Of a DNA stretch of 64,000 nt, positions 1-13,400 are shown one piece after another. A model generated the notes under the pieces. The model was not told the origin of the DNA, did not search any database, and saw only the letters and a program-made list of their open reading frames with translations. The stretch's first letter is position 1. Every line of letters begins with the position of its first letter. The stretch is from the NCBI GenBank assembly GCA_019054805.1, contig JAHQIY010000034.1, forward strand, positions 248,001 to 312,000. The letters are read 5' to 3'. The DNA comes from Brachionus manjavacas (lineage: Eukaryota; Rotifera; Eurotatoria; Ploima; Brachionidae). A program made the position numbers and the translations under genes.

Positions 1-320
1 GGCAAAGGAAAATGTTATAGTTGGAAATCAGAACCTCAACATTTTCCGGAGCCAAGCACTCAGTCTTTCAAACATATTGTAAAAAGAGTGATGGAACAAA
101 TTTAATTGATTCGTTTAGAAGAACCGGTGTTATTCTAGTCAAAAAGCCTAAAAATAATCCGACATAGAACTCGCTTAATACAAAAAATGAGGAAGATGTT
201 TTTATTGTACAAAAATCGACAATAAAAGTTCCGAAACATGTTCTCATTGTGAAGGGTTTGTTTGCAAAAATCACTCACTAAAAATAAAAGCTGTTATTTG
301 TCAAAACTGTAGGATATTTA
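1..320 (+). pseudogene. piggyBac-like transposase, C-terminal remnant
   Basis: This is a decayed reading frame of a DDE transposase. Its best part, at about 225-310, reads CSHCEGFVCKNH, then eight residues, then CQNC. That C-x2-C-x4-C-x2-H-x8-C-x2-C spacing closely matches the C-terminal cysteine-rich domain of piggyBac transposases, which binds the transposon ends. Upstream pieces around 1-60 (GKCYSWKSEP) fit the end of the catalytic region. Stops and frame changes make it inactive, and it runs off the left edge. Family assignment rests on the cysteine pattern and no terminal repeat is visible. Confidence 0.55.
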
Positions 321-329
321 CTGCGAAAC

Positions 330-640
330 ATAGATATAGAGTCGTAACATAGGATGCCAGGACCATGTTCGAAACATCAAGATTCGCTCAAGCCACACTG
401 GTCATGGATTAATAAGATTTAGAGGTACTAGGTATATGTGAAAGTCGCTGGACAGGATCAGGCCAAATAAACAACATTAGATGAAATTTCCTGGTTCTGA
501 AAACACAAGACATCACGGCGTATCGGTAATGATTTCAGAGCAAGCAAAGGATGCCTTGATGGAAAAGGAGCCAAAAGTGAAAGACTGATTCGCAAATGTC
601 TAAAAGGACCCCATTGTCGCGCATCCATCATACAATGTTA
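330..640 (+). pseudogene. LINE endonuclease remnant
   Basis: In shifting frames the translation reads TMFETSRFAQATLVMD, then DLEVLGICESRWTGSGQ, then HHGVSVMISEQAKDALMEKEP. This matches the start of the apurinic-like endonuclease domain of non-LTR retrotransposons: the W-N-V-R-T-M start, the LGICETRWTGSG block and the GVALMLSKEA block. Several stops interrupt it and nothing recognisable follows. It abuts the piggyBac remnant directly, so one was inserted into, or truncated against, the other. Confidence 0.6.
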
Positions 641-644
641 TTTT

Positions 645-1698
645 TATTTTTAAAGCAAAGGTGATTCAGATGGCATATTTCAGTTAATAAAAATTGTAAC
701 AAACAGTTTTTATATTTATTAAATTATTAGATGATACAAAATAACTAATGAAAATTTGGTTAAATTTAGTCTATGGGAACATATTCTTATTAAATCACAA
801 ACTTTTGAGCATTCTTTTTTGAACACCCATTAGATAAATGGTTAAAAAGCACCATCTCTTAAGTGACCATCTCTTTCGTTATAGTTATTTCAATGTTGAA
901 AGTATGTCTCTTCACTTAATTTTTTACAAAAAAATTCTTAAAAATCATTTAATTGGATTTTTTCGAGCATGATCATGAATTTTTGATCTTGAACTTCAAC
1001 TTCATTTGAACTTCATTTGATAAATGGTTGTTAATTGAATAAGTTAAGTTGGACATAACGACACCTTAAAATAGAAAATCGTTTCCCATATTTTTTTTTG
1101 CTAATTTCAAACTCATCAAAAATCGGTTTTTGGATTCTTGTTCGTAATATAGAAAATTGCGTAATAACCGAGGTTCAAGTGTATTTAAGTTGAGACAATA
1201 TTTTAGGATTAGATTAAGTAATTCTTTACATCTAATCTTTAGAATGTTAAATCAATACAAAGAAGGTTTCTAGTCGAGATTTGTCCACAAACCCCTAACC
1301 CTTTTGTCTAATTGCTCCCTAATAATTCCTCTAGTTTTTCAGAATCGTTCAATAACCAAACAACAAGTGCATGACTTTTATCAATATAACTTTTTTAAAT
1401 CAATTTTAATTATTTTATTTTATTAAATTTTTAAAAATTTTTTTTATAATTAAAACAAATGTCATTACTTTTATATTAAATTTCGTATTGAGAGTTGTAT
1501 TTATTCTAAATTTTGAATGGTTCTCAAGTTAAAATGATAACAGAAATTTTTTAGAAATTAATTTATTCAATTTTTCTATTAAAAAGGGCTTTAAAAACCC
1601 CTTGGCTTTTAATTTTAAAAAGATAATTTTTTAGATTAATCATGAAATTTTTCTCCGATAGTGATTTAAAAAAAAAGTTGATATTTTGACAAATTTTT
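645..1698. other. AT-rich intergenic stretch
   Basis: No coding frame, RNA gene or clear repeat was recognised here. The right end is the 3' flank of the minus-strand DNAJC7 gene. Confidence 0.5.
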
Positions 1699-3507
1699 CT
1701 AGCCAAATGAAAACTCAAATCCAGAAAAGCCATTTCTTGAACGATTACCATTAACATTTCCGAAAAAAGCCTTAAATAAGGCGTTTGGATCAATGTGGTC
1801 ACCATCGTGCATTGAATAATCTTCTAAATCTTGACCATTATCATATCTAGCCTTTTTATTCGGATCACTGAGAATTGTATAAGCCTCGCCTATTTCTTTG
1901 AATTTTAATTCTTCTTGTTTTTTTATTTCTTCGGTAGCATCTGGAAAACGATCCGGATGGTGCATCAGAGCTGACTTTCTATAAGCTTTTTTAATTTCAT
2001 CCTCTGACGCGTCCTTACTAACTCCTAAAATTTTATAGTAATCTTTCCTAAGACTTTTTTTTAACTGAAATTCAGCATCTTTCAATAATCTATGGTTTTC
2101 TTTATTGGACTTATCAAGTTTATATGCCTGATTATAATCTTTCACTGCGGCTTCAAAATTTTCGGTTTCCATATAACATTTTGCACGTCTTAGATATGCT
2201 TTTAAATAGCCACTGTCGAGTTCAATGGCTTTCGAACAGTCATCTATACAAGCATCAATGTTGTTCATCTGCATAAGATTTAACTTTTTAACCTTTTATA
2301 GGAGAAGAAAAAAATTTACTTTGAAAGATGCATTTGCTCTATTAAAATAAAGAATTGAATTTATGGATTTGTTTTTGTTATCTATATCTAGACATTCAGA
2401 GTAAAGGCTGTACGCATTTTTCCAATTTCCTGCCTTGAATTCTTTGTTGCCAAGCTCTTTTTGGGTCTGCAATTTTTTTGAGTTCTTGTAAAAAACCTTG
2501 GCCTTGTCGTGATCTGGTTCATACTGCAGCACACGCTGAAAGTGTTGAAAAGCGATCTCTGAATTTCCTTGATAATAAAGACACATTCCTCGCACAAAAA
2601 GAGCGTCCGTATTCTTTTGGTCTTTAATTACAATTTCATTCGCAATTTCTTGGGCTTCCTGATACCTGCCAAGTAGTGCCAAGCATTCCGCTTTAAGTAA
2701 TAAAAATTTAAAACAATCATTTGAATGATTTAAACATCTATCCATTAAATAGACAACCTTGAAAAAAGATTAAGATAGGCACAAAATTTGGATGAATTTA
2801 CTTTTCTAAAATCTCCTTTTTCATATGAAAATTTAGCTTCATCTGAGAAATTTTTTACCGCTTTACATTTTACAAGCTAAAATCAAATATTTTCTTCAGA
2901 TTCGGATTTGAAAAATTTAATTGTTACTTCTTCGTTGACTGAGGTATTGGAAGGATCAAGTGTTTTTGCCTTTTCTAGGGAACAAATTGCCTTGGTTATG
3001 TCACCAAGAAATAAGTTGGCTTTGCCTTCTCTTAAATATCCCTTTTAGTAGAATATTTTATTGTTGAATTTTAAAGGTTCACAAATTCAATGTATGTTAA
3101 TTACTTTAACATATTCTGGATCAAGTGAAATAGCCTTCATTGAATCATTCAAGCTTTCTTTATATTTTTTCAACATTAAATATGCTGCCGCTCGATTTCC
3201 ATAAACTGATGCGTTGTTATCAAAAAGTTCTAAAGATTTTGTATACGATTCAATTGCATCAAAGTAATTTCCATTCCTGTACGCATCATTTCCTTCATTT
3301 TTTAGTTTTTCTGCTTTCATCTCTAATTCTTCATCCCTATTTAAAAAAAGTTAAATTTTTTTCTTAAATTCCTATTTCTACTCGGTAAGCATGTGCACCA
3401 AAAAAGCAATTAGACAATGTTTTCTAAAGATCACTTTACCTAAATTTTTCATTTTCAAGCTCTCCTTGGTTATTAATTTGATTTTCTATTTCTGTCTCTT
3501 CCACCAT
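1699..3507 (-). CDS. DNAJC7: DnaJ homolog subfamily C member 7 (TPR co-chaperone)
   Basis: This is a co-chaperone that binds Hsp70 and Hsp90 through TPR repeats and stimulates Hsp70 ATPase through its J domain, in the cytosol. Six exons join in phase: 3507-3440, 3336-3105, 3041-2928, 2876-2802, 2757-2320 and 2292-1699, giving 506 residues against 494 in human. TPR motifs fill roughly residues 25-385 (for example [20 protein letters not shown] and [14 protein letters not shown]). The J domain is at about 391-460, with the HPD motif at residues 421-423 inside [11 protein letters not shown]. The tail [11 protein letters not shown] and the phenylalanine/glycine-rich C-terminus match the family closely. 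Most introns are 44-100 nt, and some acceptors are AAG rather than a long pyrimidine tract. It is transcribed away from INTS1 across about 0.9 kb. All key residues are present, so it looks functional. Confidence 0.95.
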
Positions 3508-4408
3508 TTTTCAATCTAAATTTGTTATTTTTAATTCGATAAAAGAATTTAATAACAAAAAATTAAAAGAAATCAAATGATTCTAAGAAGAAAAAACTTA
3601 TTATTGAGAAACAAACATTTAATTTAACCTAAAAATTGAATGGAAATAATTTTTCAAAATTTATACCATACATATACAATGTAAAAAAATCATGCATTTG
3701 TAAATTTTCTACAGTAGTTAAAAAATTAAGTTAGATTTAAAATGAGTAGAAAAAAATTCTAAATTACTAAGCAGAAATCCAAGTAAAAAAAGCTACCGTT
3801 TCATTTAGTAATCTCTTAAATGATTAGAAAGTTTGTTAGATAAAAAAAAATTCCCTAAAAAATAATTTGGGTATTTATTTGTCTAACATATATGACATTT
3901 AGGAATAGAAAAGACTTTTTTTTGTTCTCTACTAAAAGTAAATTTATTTTGTCATAGTTACAATAAAAAGATGAGTATTTCAAAATGCAACTATATTTCT
4001 ACACAACATAAATATTATTTAATTTTGCCAAGCATGTAGCGATAGTTTTTAAGAAAAAGCTGTTTTGCAGATGTAATTTTGTGAATTTTTTTTTCCAAGT
4101 CTTGAATAAAATTAGCCCGCTTATTTTGTTTCACTCAAAAATAAACTTGAATTTTTTTTAACATTATTTAGAAAGAATAATTTTATTCTAATAAAGAAAA
4201 GCAAGTATAAAATTTAAATTTTTCTTGCAATTAAATTCGAATTTGCTAACCTTAGAAAAAAATTAAGTATGCACATTTTTGATGCATTTACATTGTGAAT
4301 ATATACTTAAATCATTTATCATTCAATTTTGTTATAAATAAATTAAAGAGTGATTTCTGATTTTTTCTTTATTTTATTTTATTTTAATCATTTTAGAATA
4401 ATTTAAAA
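3508..4408. promoter_or_regulatory. Divergent promoter region, DNAJC7 / INTS1
   Basis: About 900 bp of AT-rich sequence separates the start codons of two genes on opposite strands. Both promoters and 5' UTRs must lie here, or in unseen upstream exons. I saw no convincing TATA box, CpG cluster or repeat. The promoter assignment is inferred from gene arrangement only. Confidence 0.45.
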
Positions 4409-7400
4409 ATGATGCCTAAATCAAATAAAACAATAAAAAAAGGTATTTATATTTCTAAAAACTTCAGCGATTTTAGTTGCTTTGTTTTAGGTTTTGATCC
4501 GCCAGGAAATAATTACATTGCTTTAGGATCACGAACAAGAGATTCCTCGAATCCTAATTTCAACAGTGAAAGTCAAAGATCTAATACTTTGAATTCTCAA
4601 AATGAAGCTAATCTAGCACAATCGAATATTTCTATTTCGATTTCAAGCAAGTCAAAGATTGCTTCAAACAACTCTTCATCAAACTTTGGTTCTCTTTCCA
4701 ATTCTAATTATCATCTGAATACAGCTGTGCTAGGCCATGATCAATATCCTGTTGATGCTAAAACTGTTAAAGAAGAAGTTGTTAAATTACTAGAAAAAGA
4801 TGACACAACTGACAAGTTGATAAAATTTATTGAGTCTCTAGTAAATAATTTAAAACATCCAAATATCAGCTTTTCTGCAGCCAACTTAAAGCAGTATTCT
4901 CAGCAATCTGATCTAAATTTTCTCATGGCACTTAGCTATATAGCTCTTAAGCGACCTCAATTTTTCTTGAAAAATTTAAATTTAGTTGACTTTATTGTAA
5001 ATAATCTATTGACAAGCAAAAACTCTTCTTATGACAAAACAATGCCAAAAAACAAGCAAACTCAGCCTATTCGAAGTCCATCTTCGCCATCACAAAATGT
5101 ACTTTACATTCAGCCTGTTATTTGTAATATACTAGCTATGGTCTTTGAAAATGAGTTCAACTGGCCTGAAGTTTTTGTTACAGCTTTTGTTTATGATTCA
5201 GTGGGAGAACGTTGCTGGGTAGAAAATCCTTTGTGTAAAGATTTTGTCGAAAATATTAAGACTGCTTTTCTCACACGTCCAATTCCATTTTCATGTGAAA
5301 GTTCTAATACTCAATTAATACCAAACAATTCCAATTCATCGATTGAATTGATAAACGCTAAATCTATCGAGTCAGACAGCATACTTGAAGCCACTGAAGG
5401 TTTTGTTGATTTTACAAATAAAAAAAGTCAAATCGTCCCAAGGTACGAAAATATTCGTAGTAAAATTGAAATAACTTTGGTCGATTTGGTTAAAAAAATT
5501 TTGAATGCGGCCAACAAAGGACAAGCTTATAAACGCGCAATGGGTCAGAGCAGCATAGCATCGACTGTTAATAATGATAATAAAAACATTATTAAATTAT
5601 TACATAATTTGTGTGGAATTTCCGAACTAAGAAAAATTGCATCACAGAAGATAGAAGTTTGGATAACTAATCCTAAAGTAATTTTTTTAATCCGAATTTT
5701 TTTGTTGAGGGCTTTTAAACAGAAGCATTTATTTATTATTGAAACATTTTAAAATCTGAAATGGACTCTTTTAGGCTTAATTCTTTAATAATAATGATAA
5801 AAATAATGAATAACTACAGTAAATGATGCACGTTTGGTCACTTCTAGCTATGGTAGCTTATATTGTTTGCGCTTTGTCAAACAAACATTTACTGTTCTTG
5901 ATTCTCAAATTTGTGCTGGTATTTGTTCCATCTTTCACCATTCTATTTGTGAAAAAGTTTTCTCTTTTTCTGGAATTTGTTCGCTGCTGGCTTAAGCCAC
6001 GTGGACCATCTCTAATGGACTCAGCCAGTTCAGTCTGCGTTAGTGAGTTGGCAGGCATGTTTGGATGAAATCAATTTACTTTATTGTAGCCTCTGACGAA
6101 TTTAAACATCTGTATCATGTCTCCTCTTTCTCTCCTTTTCAGACAATTTTTGCAGCCTAAATTTTCTTAATCTCTACTCAAACGTCAAATGCCTGAGATG
6201 ATGTATTGACTTCGTAGTCTTTCATTGTACCATTTCTTGACACTTGGTATACTTTCAATTGTAGGGACACCACGCTAGTGCAGCAGAATATTCTAAATGA
6301 GCTGAGCATTTTGACTTCTATTTATTTGAATGCTTTGTGAATTATTGAAAGCGCTGTGTATCCTCTCATAGCTGTAGATAAGATTGGACTTAATTTGGAC
6401 TCCGAGATCTCTTTCCGAAAATGATTCATCATAAATATGCACTAGCCCAGATACTGGGTCGCACATCTTGTGACTCGACTTGATTATTGTTTTTTTTTAT
6501 TATCAGCTACTCGCATCACCTTGCATTTATCAAAATATCTATAGTTGTATAAAATTTAATAAATTGAAAATTTTATCGTTCATAAAAAATATTTATTTGT
6601 GAACTAGTGAAAGAACTGAGAGGAATTAGTTTTAAAAACTTTAAATATATCTGGAAATTGAAAGAAATTAATTTAAGATGCAACAAAAAAATATTTGTAT
6701 TTGATAGAAATTGATAAAAAAAAAATAACCACTATAATTAATTTTTTGATGAAGATTTTTTTTAAATCTTTAATTCACATTTTAAATATCATAGTTAAAG
6801 TATTTTTAATTTAATAAGTGTCCATTCAATTTTATTAAATGCTAATGAGATGACATGAAGGCTATGCCATTCGTATTGTTTCCTAAATTTAAACAAAAAA
6901 GAAATTAAACTAGTTGTTTTTTATTTCCAGATTGACGCATGCGTACAGGATTTGTTAATGTCAATTTGTGTCAATTGTAGACATGGTGATCAAACAGATA
7001 GAGAAATTATATCAAATTTAATCAAAATAAAACCAAAGCCTAAGCATCAACAGCATTTTAGTGATTGCTTTCGCGAATTGATCAAAGCGAATTCAAGGAA
7101 TTATGAAACCTTTGTTCAACTTGTTATTCGCAATGAGCTATTTTCTCAAAATCAAACTAGTCAGCAAGCTCAAAATCAGCAAAATAAAATGAACCATAAT
7201 TTTTTTCTTCTACAAATTACATTTTCCAATGATCCGACAATGGCATCTAAAATTTTTGCTCAAACATTGCTTAAAATTTTACTACAAAAAAACAGTGATC
7301 AATTCTTGCGTTCTATTAAGATTTTATTGCGCGATACGGTTCGTAATTGCCGTCAAGATTTTGATCTAGCAAGTTTTATAAATGAAATAGAATCAGATAA

Positions 7401-10400
7401 TTTAATTAAGGAATATTATGTAGACTCGAGTGAATTTCAAAAATTCAACTCTACCAATTCTATTTTTTCTTTTGCTGGTGGACTGGCAGATTTTTCTCAA
7501 GCTCAAATCAAAGAAAGATACTTAAACAGTGTGTCAGATTTAGTTGCTATTCTAATTTTGGCAGCGATCACTCCTCAAATTAAAGAGGCATACCTGAGAC
7601 GTTCAAGTGAATCAAGAGAAATTTTGACAAAATATTACCTTACCATGTCGAAAATTCAATGTGACACCGTGACATGGTTGCGAAACATTTTCAAAATGTA
7701 TGATGTCAGCCCAAACGAATTAATACGGTGTCTTTTTAAAATTTTGTTCATGGTCGACAAGCCAGAACAGTGCTATACAATAGATAGCTGGCCAAGCGAA
7801 GCTGAAAAGAGCACTTTTTTTAGAGTTGTTTCTGAAATTCCTGTCTTGAGTGAAACTCTTCATCAAGTTTTGATTATAACTCAGAATTTACCAGAACATT
7901 TGTACATGTTGATGCTTTGCGCAGAAGAAAATTTGCTTAAAACAGCTGCCTTAGTCCACAAGGATGTTTATTCCATTAAGCTAGCAAATATGGACAGTTT
8001 TATAGAAATCTTGTTTCAAATATGTATGTACAAATACCAAGATCCACCGAATTTAGTAGTAACTGTTTTATATTGGAAAGCTTGGCAAATATTACTATTG
8101 ATAAGTGCTTTAGATCCAATTGAGTTTGGTATAAAAGGATGGAAGAAATACCCAACTTTGAGACTGTTAATGGAAATGGTTATGACTGAGGATTACAATT
8201 TTCCGCCGCAATGCAGTATTAATGGAAATATGACCTATGAAAAATACAAATCAATTGAAGCATCTGCGATCCAAATAGAAAAATCTGAAATTCTAGAATT
8301 TGAGAATATGTTTGAAGCCAAACAAGGTATAAACAATAAGACCGAAGCAAACAGTAAATTAATTGGACAGGTCATGAAATTTGATCCATTGTAAGTAAAA
8401 ATTTTTCACTTCAGCACCTGAAAATCATTTTAGTTACCAGAACTAAAATGCTTAAAAATGCTTAAATTGTTAGAATGATATCACTCACTAAGATTACTTT
8501 AAAAAAAAAAATTCTGTATTTTAAGTACTGACTTGCCATTTAGCACGATGGGTTAAATGGGTGACTGCCAAATGACTTAAATTTAAGTTGAACCCAATGC
8601 TCCATTTCTGTCGGCTTTGTCCTAGAAATTAACTCGGTTACCACAAATTTTTTTCCTTTTATTTAAAAAAGAAAAACCATTTTTAAAAAAATTTTATTAA
8701 TTCTTGATTAAATTTAAAATTAATTATTTAATCAAATTATACCACTTTAGTCAACAAAAAAATTCATATTTTGTCATGTGGATTGAATCTTTCCCAAAAA
8801 TATGTTTTGAAATGAAATTTTAGGATCCTAAACAGTCTGAATTCGTTTTGGATTTTGGACCTTTATGATGAAATCAGTATAAAAACTTAATCTTCCAAAA
8901 TTGTCACTATTTAATTATCAGATGACTATTTTGTTGTTTAGTTGATCAGGTAGTTTATTAAAAAATAATATAAGATAAATGACGTTTTTTCACAATGATT
9001 TCATTTATGAATAAGTCTGGATTAAATAGCAATCAAATATTATGAAGATTAAAAAAAGGTTTCACATTTTTAGCCCAATGCCAGTACCGATTCTGTGGTT
9101 TGAAATTTTCTTAGATTTTTTTTTCTGTTTTTCATTATTAATCTAATTTGATCGAAAAAAAAATAATTGAATAAAAAAATTTTAGTGGTCCTCCAAGGCG
9201 TCCACCTGCCGAAGCTATTATGAATATTAGAAAGCTGAACTCTGAATACAAATTGGGACAATTACTTTGCAAAAGCCGAAATCCCGACTTTTTGCTAATG
9301 CTTATTAATAGCCAGGACTCTAAAAGCTCGCTACCGTGGTTAGCATCCATGATTGAGACATCACAAGAATGTTTAGAAATTTTACCAATTCATATCGTCT
9401 GTGAACTTGTGTGGAATTTGATTAGCGGAACTGAAGAAGAAATTCAGCCGAAAGTAAATTTAATTTTATAATTTAAGTTTAGGATTTAATAATTTAAAAA
9501 CTTTTGTGCTCAATTTTTTTTACATATTAAAAAAAATCTAAAAAAGTTTTTTTTAAAAATTGATAATTACAAATTTTTTAAAATCTAACACATTAATTAA
9601 AAATATTCTTCGAAAGCTTATTAATTTAAAGGATATGAGGCAACTTTTTTTGAAACTATGTAAAATGTCTAAATTATTTATTATAACATATTTATTTTTC
9701 AATAATCTTAAATATTTAAATGCGCTGATTAAGAATATTATTAATTATTACAATTACTTGATTTTTTGATACTCAATAATTAATCAAAGTTTTAGCCTAT
9801 TTTAGCTGGCAAACTTTTCTTTCCTTTCGCCTTTAAAAGTAGTGTTGGATACGGACAAGACAAACCGGTCCAATACACGGACGGTTTTTTGCGGTCATTT
9901 GGCCGGTCAACTAGGCGGTCTTTTTTTTGGACCGCCATAATAACGGTCTAAAATAAATGGGCGGCCAAAAAACTGGTCTAAAAAATACGGCCAAATTTTT
10001 GGCGGTAGTCACTTAAATTGAAATTTTTTCGAAATAATGTTTTTAATTTATTGAAAAAAAAAATAATTAAAATGATTAAAAAAGATAAAAAAATTTTTTT
10101 TTATTTTAAAAAGTTATTTAAGATTTTATTTTTTATTTCTCAAAACTTTACAAAAAATTTAGTGACCGCCCGCCAAAAATTTGGCCGGTTATTTGGCCGC
10201 CCGTTTAATTTGGCTAAAATACTTCTTTTTACATAATTTTTGGTTCCTTAACAAAATATTAAACATGCTAAGACCGGAAACATTTGCTTTATTTCTTTTT
10301 GATAAAATAAAATTTCTTAAAATTATTAAGCCATTATTTTTTAGTAGTAAAAAAATGAAAAATTTCAAAAATATTCTTAATCATCACATTAAATCTCAAG

Positions 10401-13400
10401 TATTATTCAAAAAAAAATTTATTTAGATAAATTACATAATTTCAAAAAAAATATCCTTTTGAAAAAAATTCAAATTTTAATTAAAGTAAAAAATTTTTTT
10501 TTAGAGACACTGGAATGTGGAAATTTTATTGAATAGGTTAAAATTAATTTTAACTAATTCCAATTTAACAAATATGGATATCATACAACAGATGGTACAA
10601 GTTTTAGAATACTTTTTTAAAAAGCTTGAATCAAGCAAACAACAAGTGAGAAATGGATCGCTTAAAATATTAAATAGCTTGTTAGAGTCTGTGAACAACA
10701 CTTTGGATCGTGGTGCAACGACGTTTGTAGAGATTTTCCAAATAAATTTTGATCTGAACCATATGCTCAACAATTTCAAACAACTAATTACATATGAGAA
10801 TTACATTCAGCCATTGCTTTTGGATAACTGCTGCCGAATAATTCTAGTCGAAACAAATCCTGAGTATTTAAATACATACCTTTTTTATTTACTTGCTGAA
10901 ATGATAAATAGATACAAGAAAAAAAGTGATGACTTGAATCTGTTGAATGGCAATGCTCAGTCATCCATTGATTCTTTAAAAAAAACTTTAAATGAAACAG
11001 GTCAATATCTGTCGGAATTTTTTTTTAAACGAAATTTTTTAAAACATGTAAAAAACAACCCTGAGAACTGGAATAAACTGGGTGAATTAATAATTGAATT
11101 ATGTAAAGTCTTGTTGGAAATAAACGAAATCGAACCACAGTCTCATCTAATAAAGCAATTACAATCGTTCACTCGATCAAACCTAAAAGAAAACCATTTC
11201 CTTGTTCTAAAATCTGACAAAAAATTTTACTACATGAACGAGCAAATATTTAACTTGATCGTTTTTGTAATTAGTTTATTTGGAAGTTTAGGACTCGATG
11301 ACTTAATGAATGAAGTTCAAGTTTTAAATGCCCAAAATTTTGCCCATGTTTTGAATGCCAAAGTCTCGTCGAAGCTTTTGGCCATACATTTCCATGATTG
11401 TCAACATTTAGAATCACATTTAGTTGAAAGTCTCATCAGTTCTTATTCCGACAATGATTTAGTTCAGTTGATGTCCAAAAACTTTGGACTTGGAACACTG
11501 AGCGTTTACCATATACTCAAAAAAATCGAAAACGCACTCCAGAACAAACATTCTTCTACATTAAATCAGATAAACAGCCTGAGCGAGAAAGAGACAAACG
11601 TGATCAAAGATCATATTGATAAGACTAGTGAATTTTTTTCCGAATCAACTCTGGCTAATTTAATCGACGAGATCAAATTCAAAAAAATCAAATGTAATAA
11701 GAAGAAAAAAAAAGAATTTAGCTTGGAAAAAAAAGAAACCAATTTTATTAAGCAATCAACACAAAATATCGATGCATTTAGCAAAATTTTGATTAAAAAT
11801 AAAATTCACCATTACAAAAAAAGAAATGGTTGCCAAAATAATTTCAAACGAGTGGAAAATGAGATTTTTGATTTTAAAAATAGCTCGGAATGCTTGATAA
11901 ACATACTAAGCAATTCAAAGGTTGAGGATTTGGAAACTAACGTTGAAAATTATTTTGGATTTTTCGAAAACAATAGCTCAAAAATTCAAGTTCTATGTGA
12001 CACAATATCATTGATCGAGAACAATGATCAAATGAAGGAAAAGTATCTCTTAAATATACTGATTAATTATTTTTGCCGATTCGATCCAAATATAGTGAAT
12101 AAAGAATTCAATGTGCAATTTAAACTCATTTTTGAGTACAGAAAATCCCTACTAAATTTTTCGATTTTGTTGTCAATTTTTTTGCATCAAGCCAATTGGG
12201 AAAAGGTGTCCGCATGCTTTGTAAAAATATTGGAAAATAACAATTTTTTCAAGCACAAAATTCAGCATTTTTGGTGAGTTTTTAATATAATCAAAAATAT
12301 TATCTTAAAAAATGTTCAACTTTAACTCTATATTTAAATTTTTCTAAAAATCTTTTTGATGCAAGCATGAGGATTGGAACGAAAGCTATTGCCATTCGGA
12401 CAATCCCCAAGCTTTTCCTAATATTTATTTATTTTATTTATTTATTTATATTTTGACTAAAGACCGCTTGCCGGTCATTTAAATCCTTGATATGCGGTTA
12501 AATATAGCCTATCTAGGTTTAAAACAAAAAAAATTACAAAAAGCATAATTGTATAAAATTGATTAAGGATTTAAATAATTTATTATAGTAATATGTACAA
12601 TTTAAATAATTTGTAGAGAATGTGAATAAAAGAAAAAAATAAGTTTGGCTTATTAACGTAATTATTCGAATTTAGTGACATATTACTAAATCAAATAATG
12701 AAATATCACTAAAAATTAAATAAATTTGACCCATATTAAAAAAAAAACATCCCACTTTAACATAGTTAATTCAATTTTCATTTTTTTTAAGAGTTCTTTA
12801 TAAGCTTCAACAATTGTTAATAGTCTTAAAATGTGTTCACTTTTTATTACATGTCACTCAATTCGGATGATTACGTTAGTTATCTCTATCAGATCTGGAC
12901 CACTGGAAAAGTTCTTCTTTTAAATTCATTTTTCTCCATTGAAGTAGTTGCTTAATTGATTTAGCACTGTTATTTGATACTTTATCTGCTTAAAATTTTG
13001 CGTCCAATTCATATTTATCCATATTTAAAATTTAAATTATTAGAAGTTGCTCTCCTTTTGTCTCAAACTTAATTATTTTACTCTTATTTTAAATTTTTTT
13101 TTTACATCGTCTTTAAGGCGTCCATTGAATAAATAAATAAATAAAAATAGCTTTAATCAAATGTGTTGATTTGTGACGAAATCAGAGGATATTCGCTTTA
13201 TTTTTCTATTATTCCAGTGAATTGTTCCAAAATGTGTTTGCTAAGGTCTAGCATCTTTCGGGTTAGATCTTTTGCTGCTTTTACAATCTTTCACCAAAGT
13301 CAAGTTTTTGTTTTATTATTTGTTTTTGAACTGGTGTAATATATAAAGCAAGCTGCGTGTCTTTTGTTCTAAACCTAGCCAGTAGTTCAAATGTCATTTT

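Noticed and set aside
5823-6068. 81-residue plus-strand open frame with hydrophobic stretches, like a small membrane protein
   Set aside because: It is the antisense of the CR1-like LINE C-terminal block and lies in an INTS1 intron.
10018-10426. Two plus-strand open frames rich in K, F, I and N
   Set aside because: They are low-complexity AT-rich translation across a repeat and intron, with no homology.
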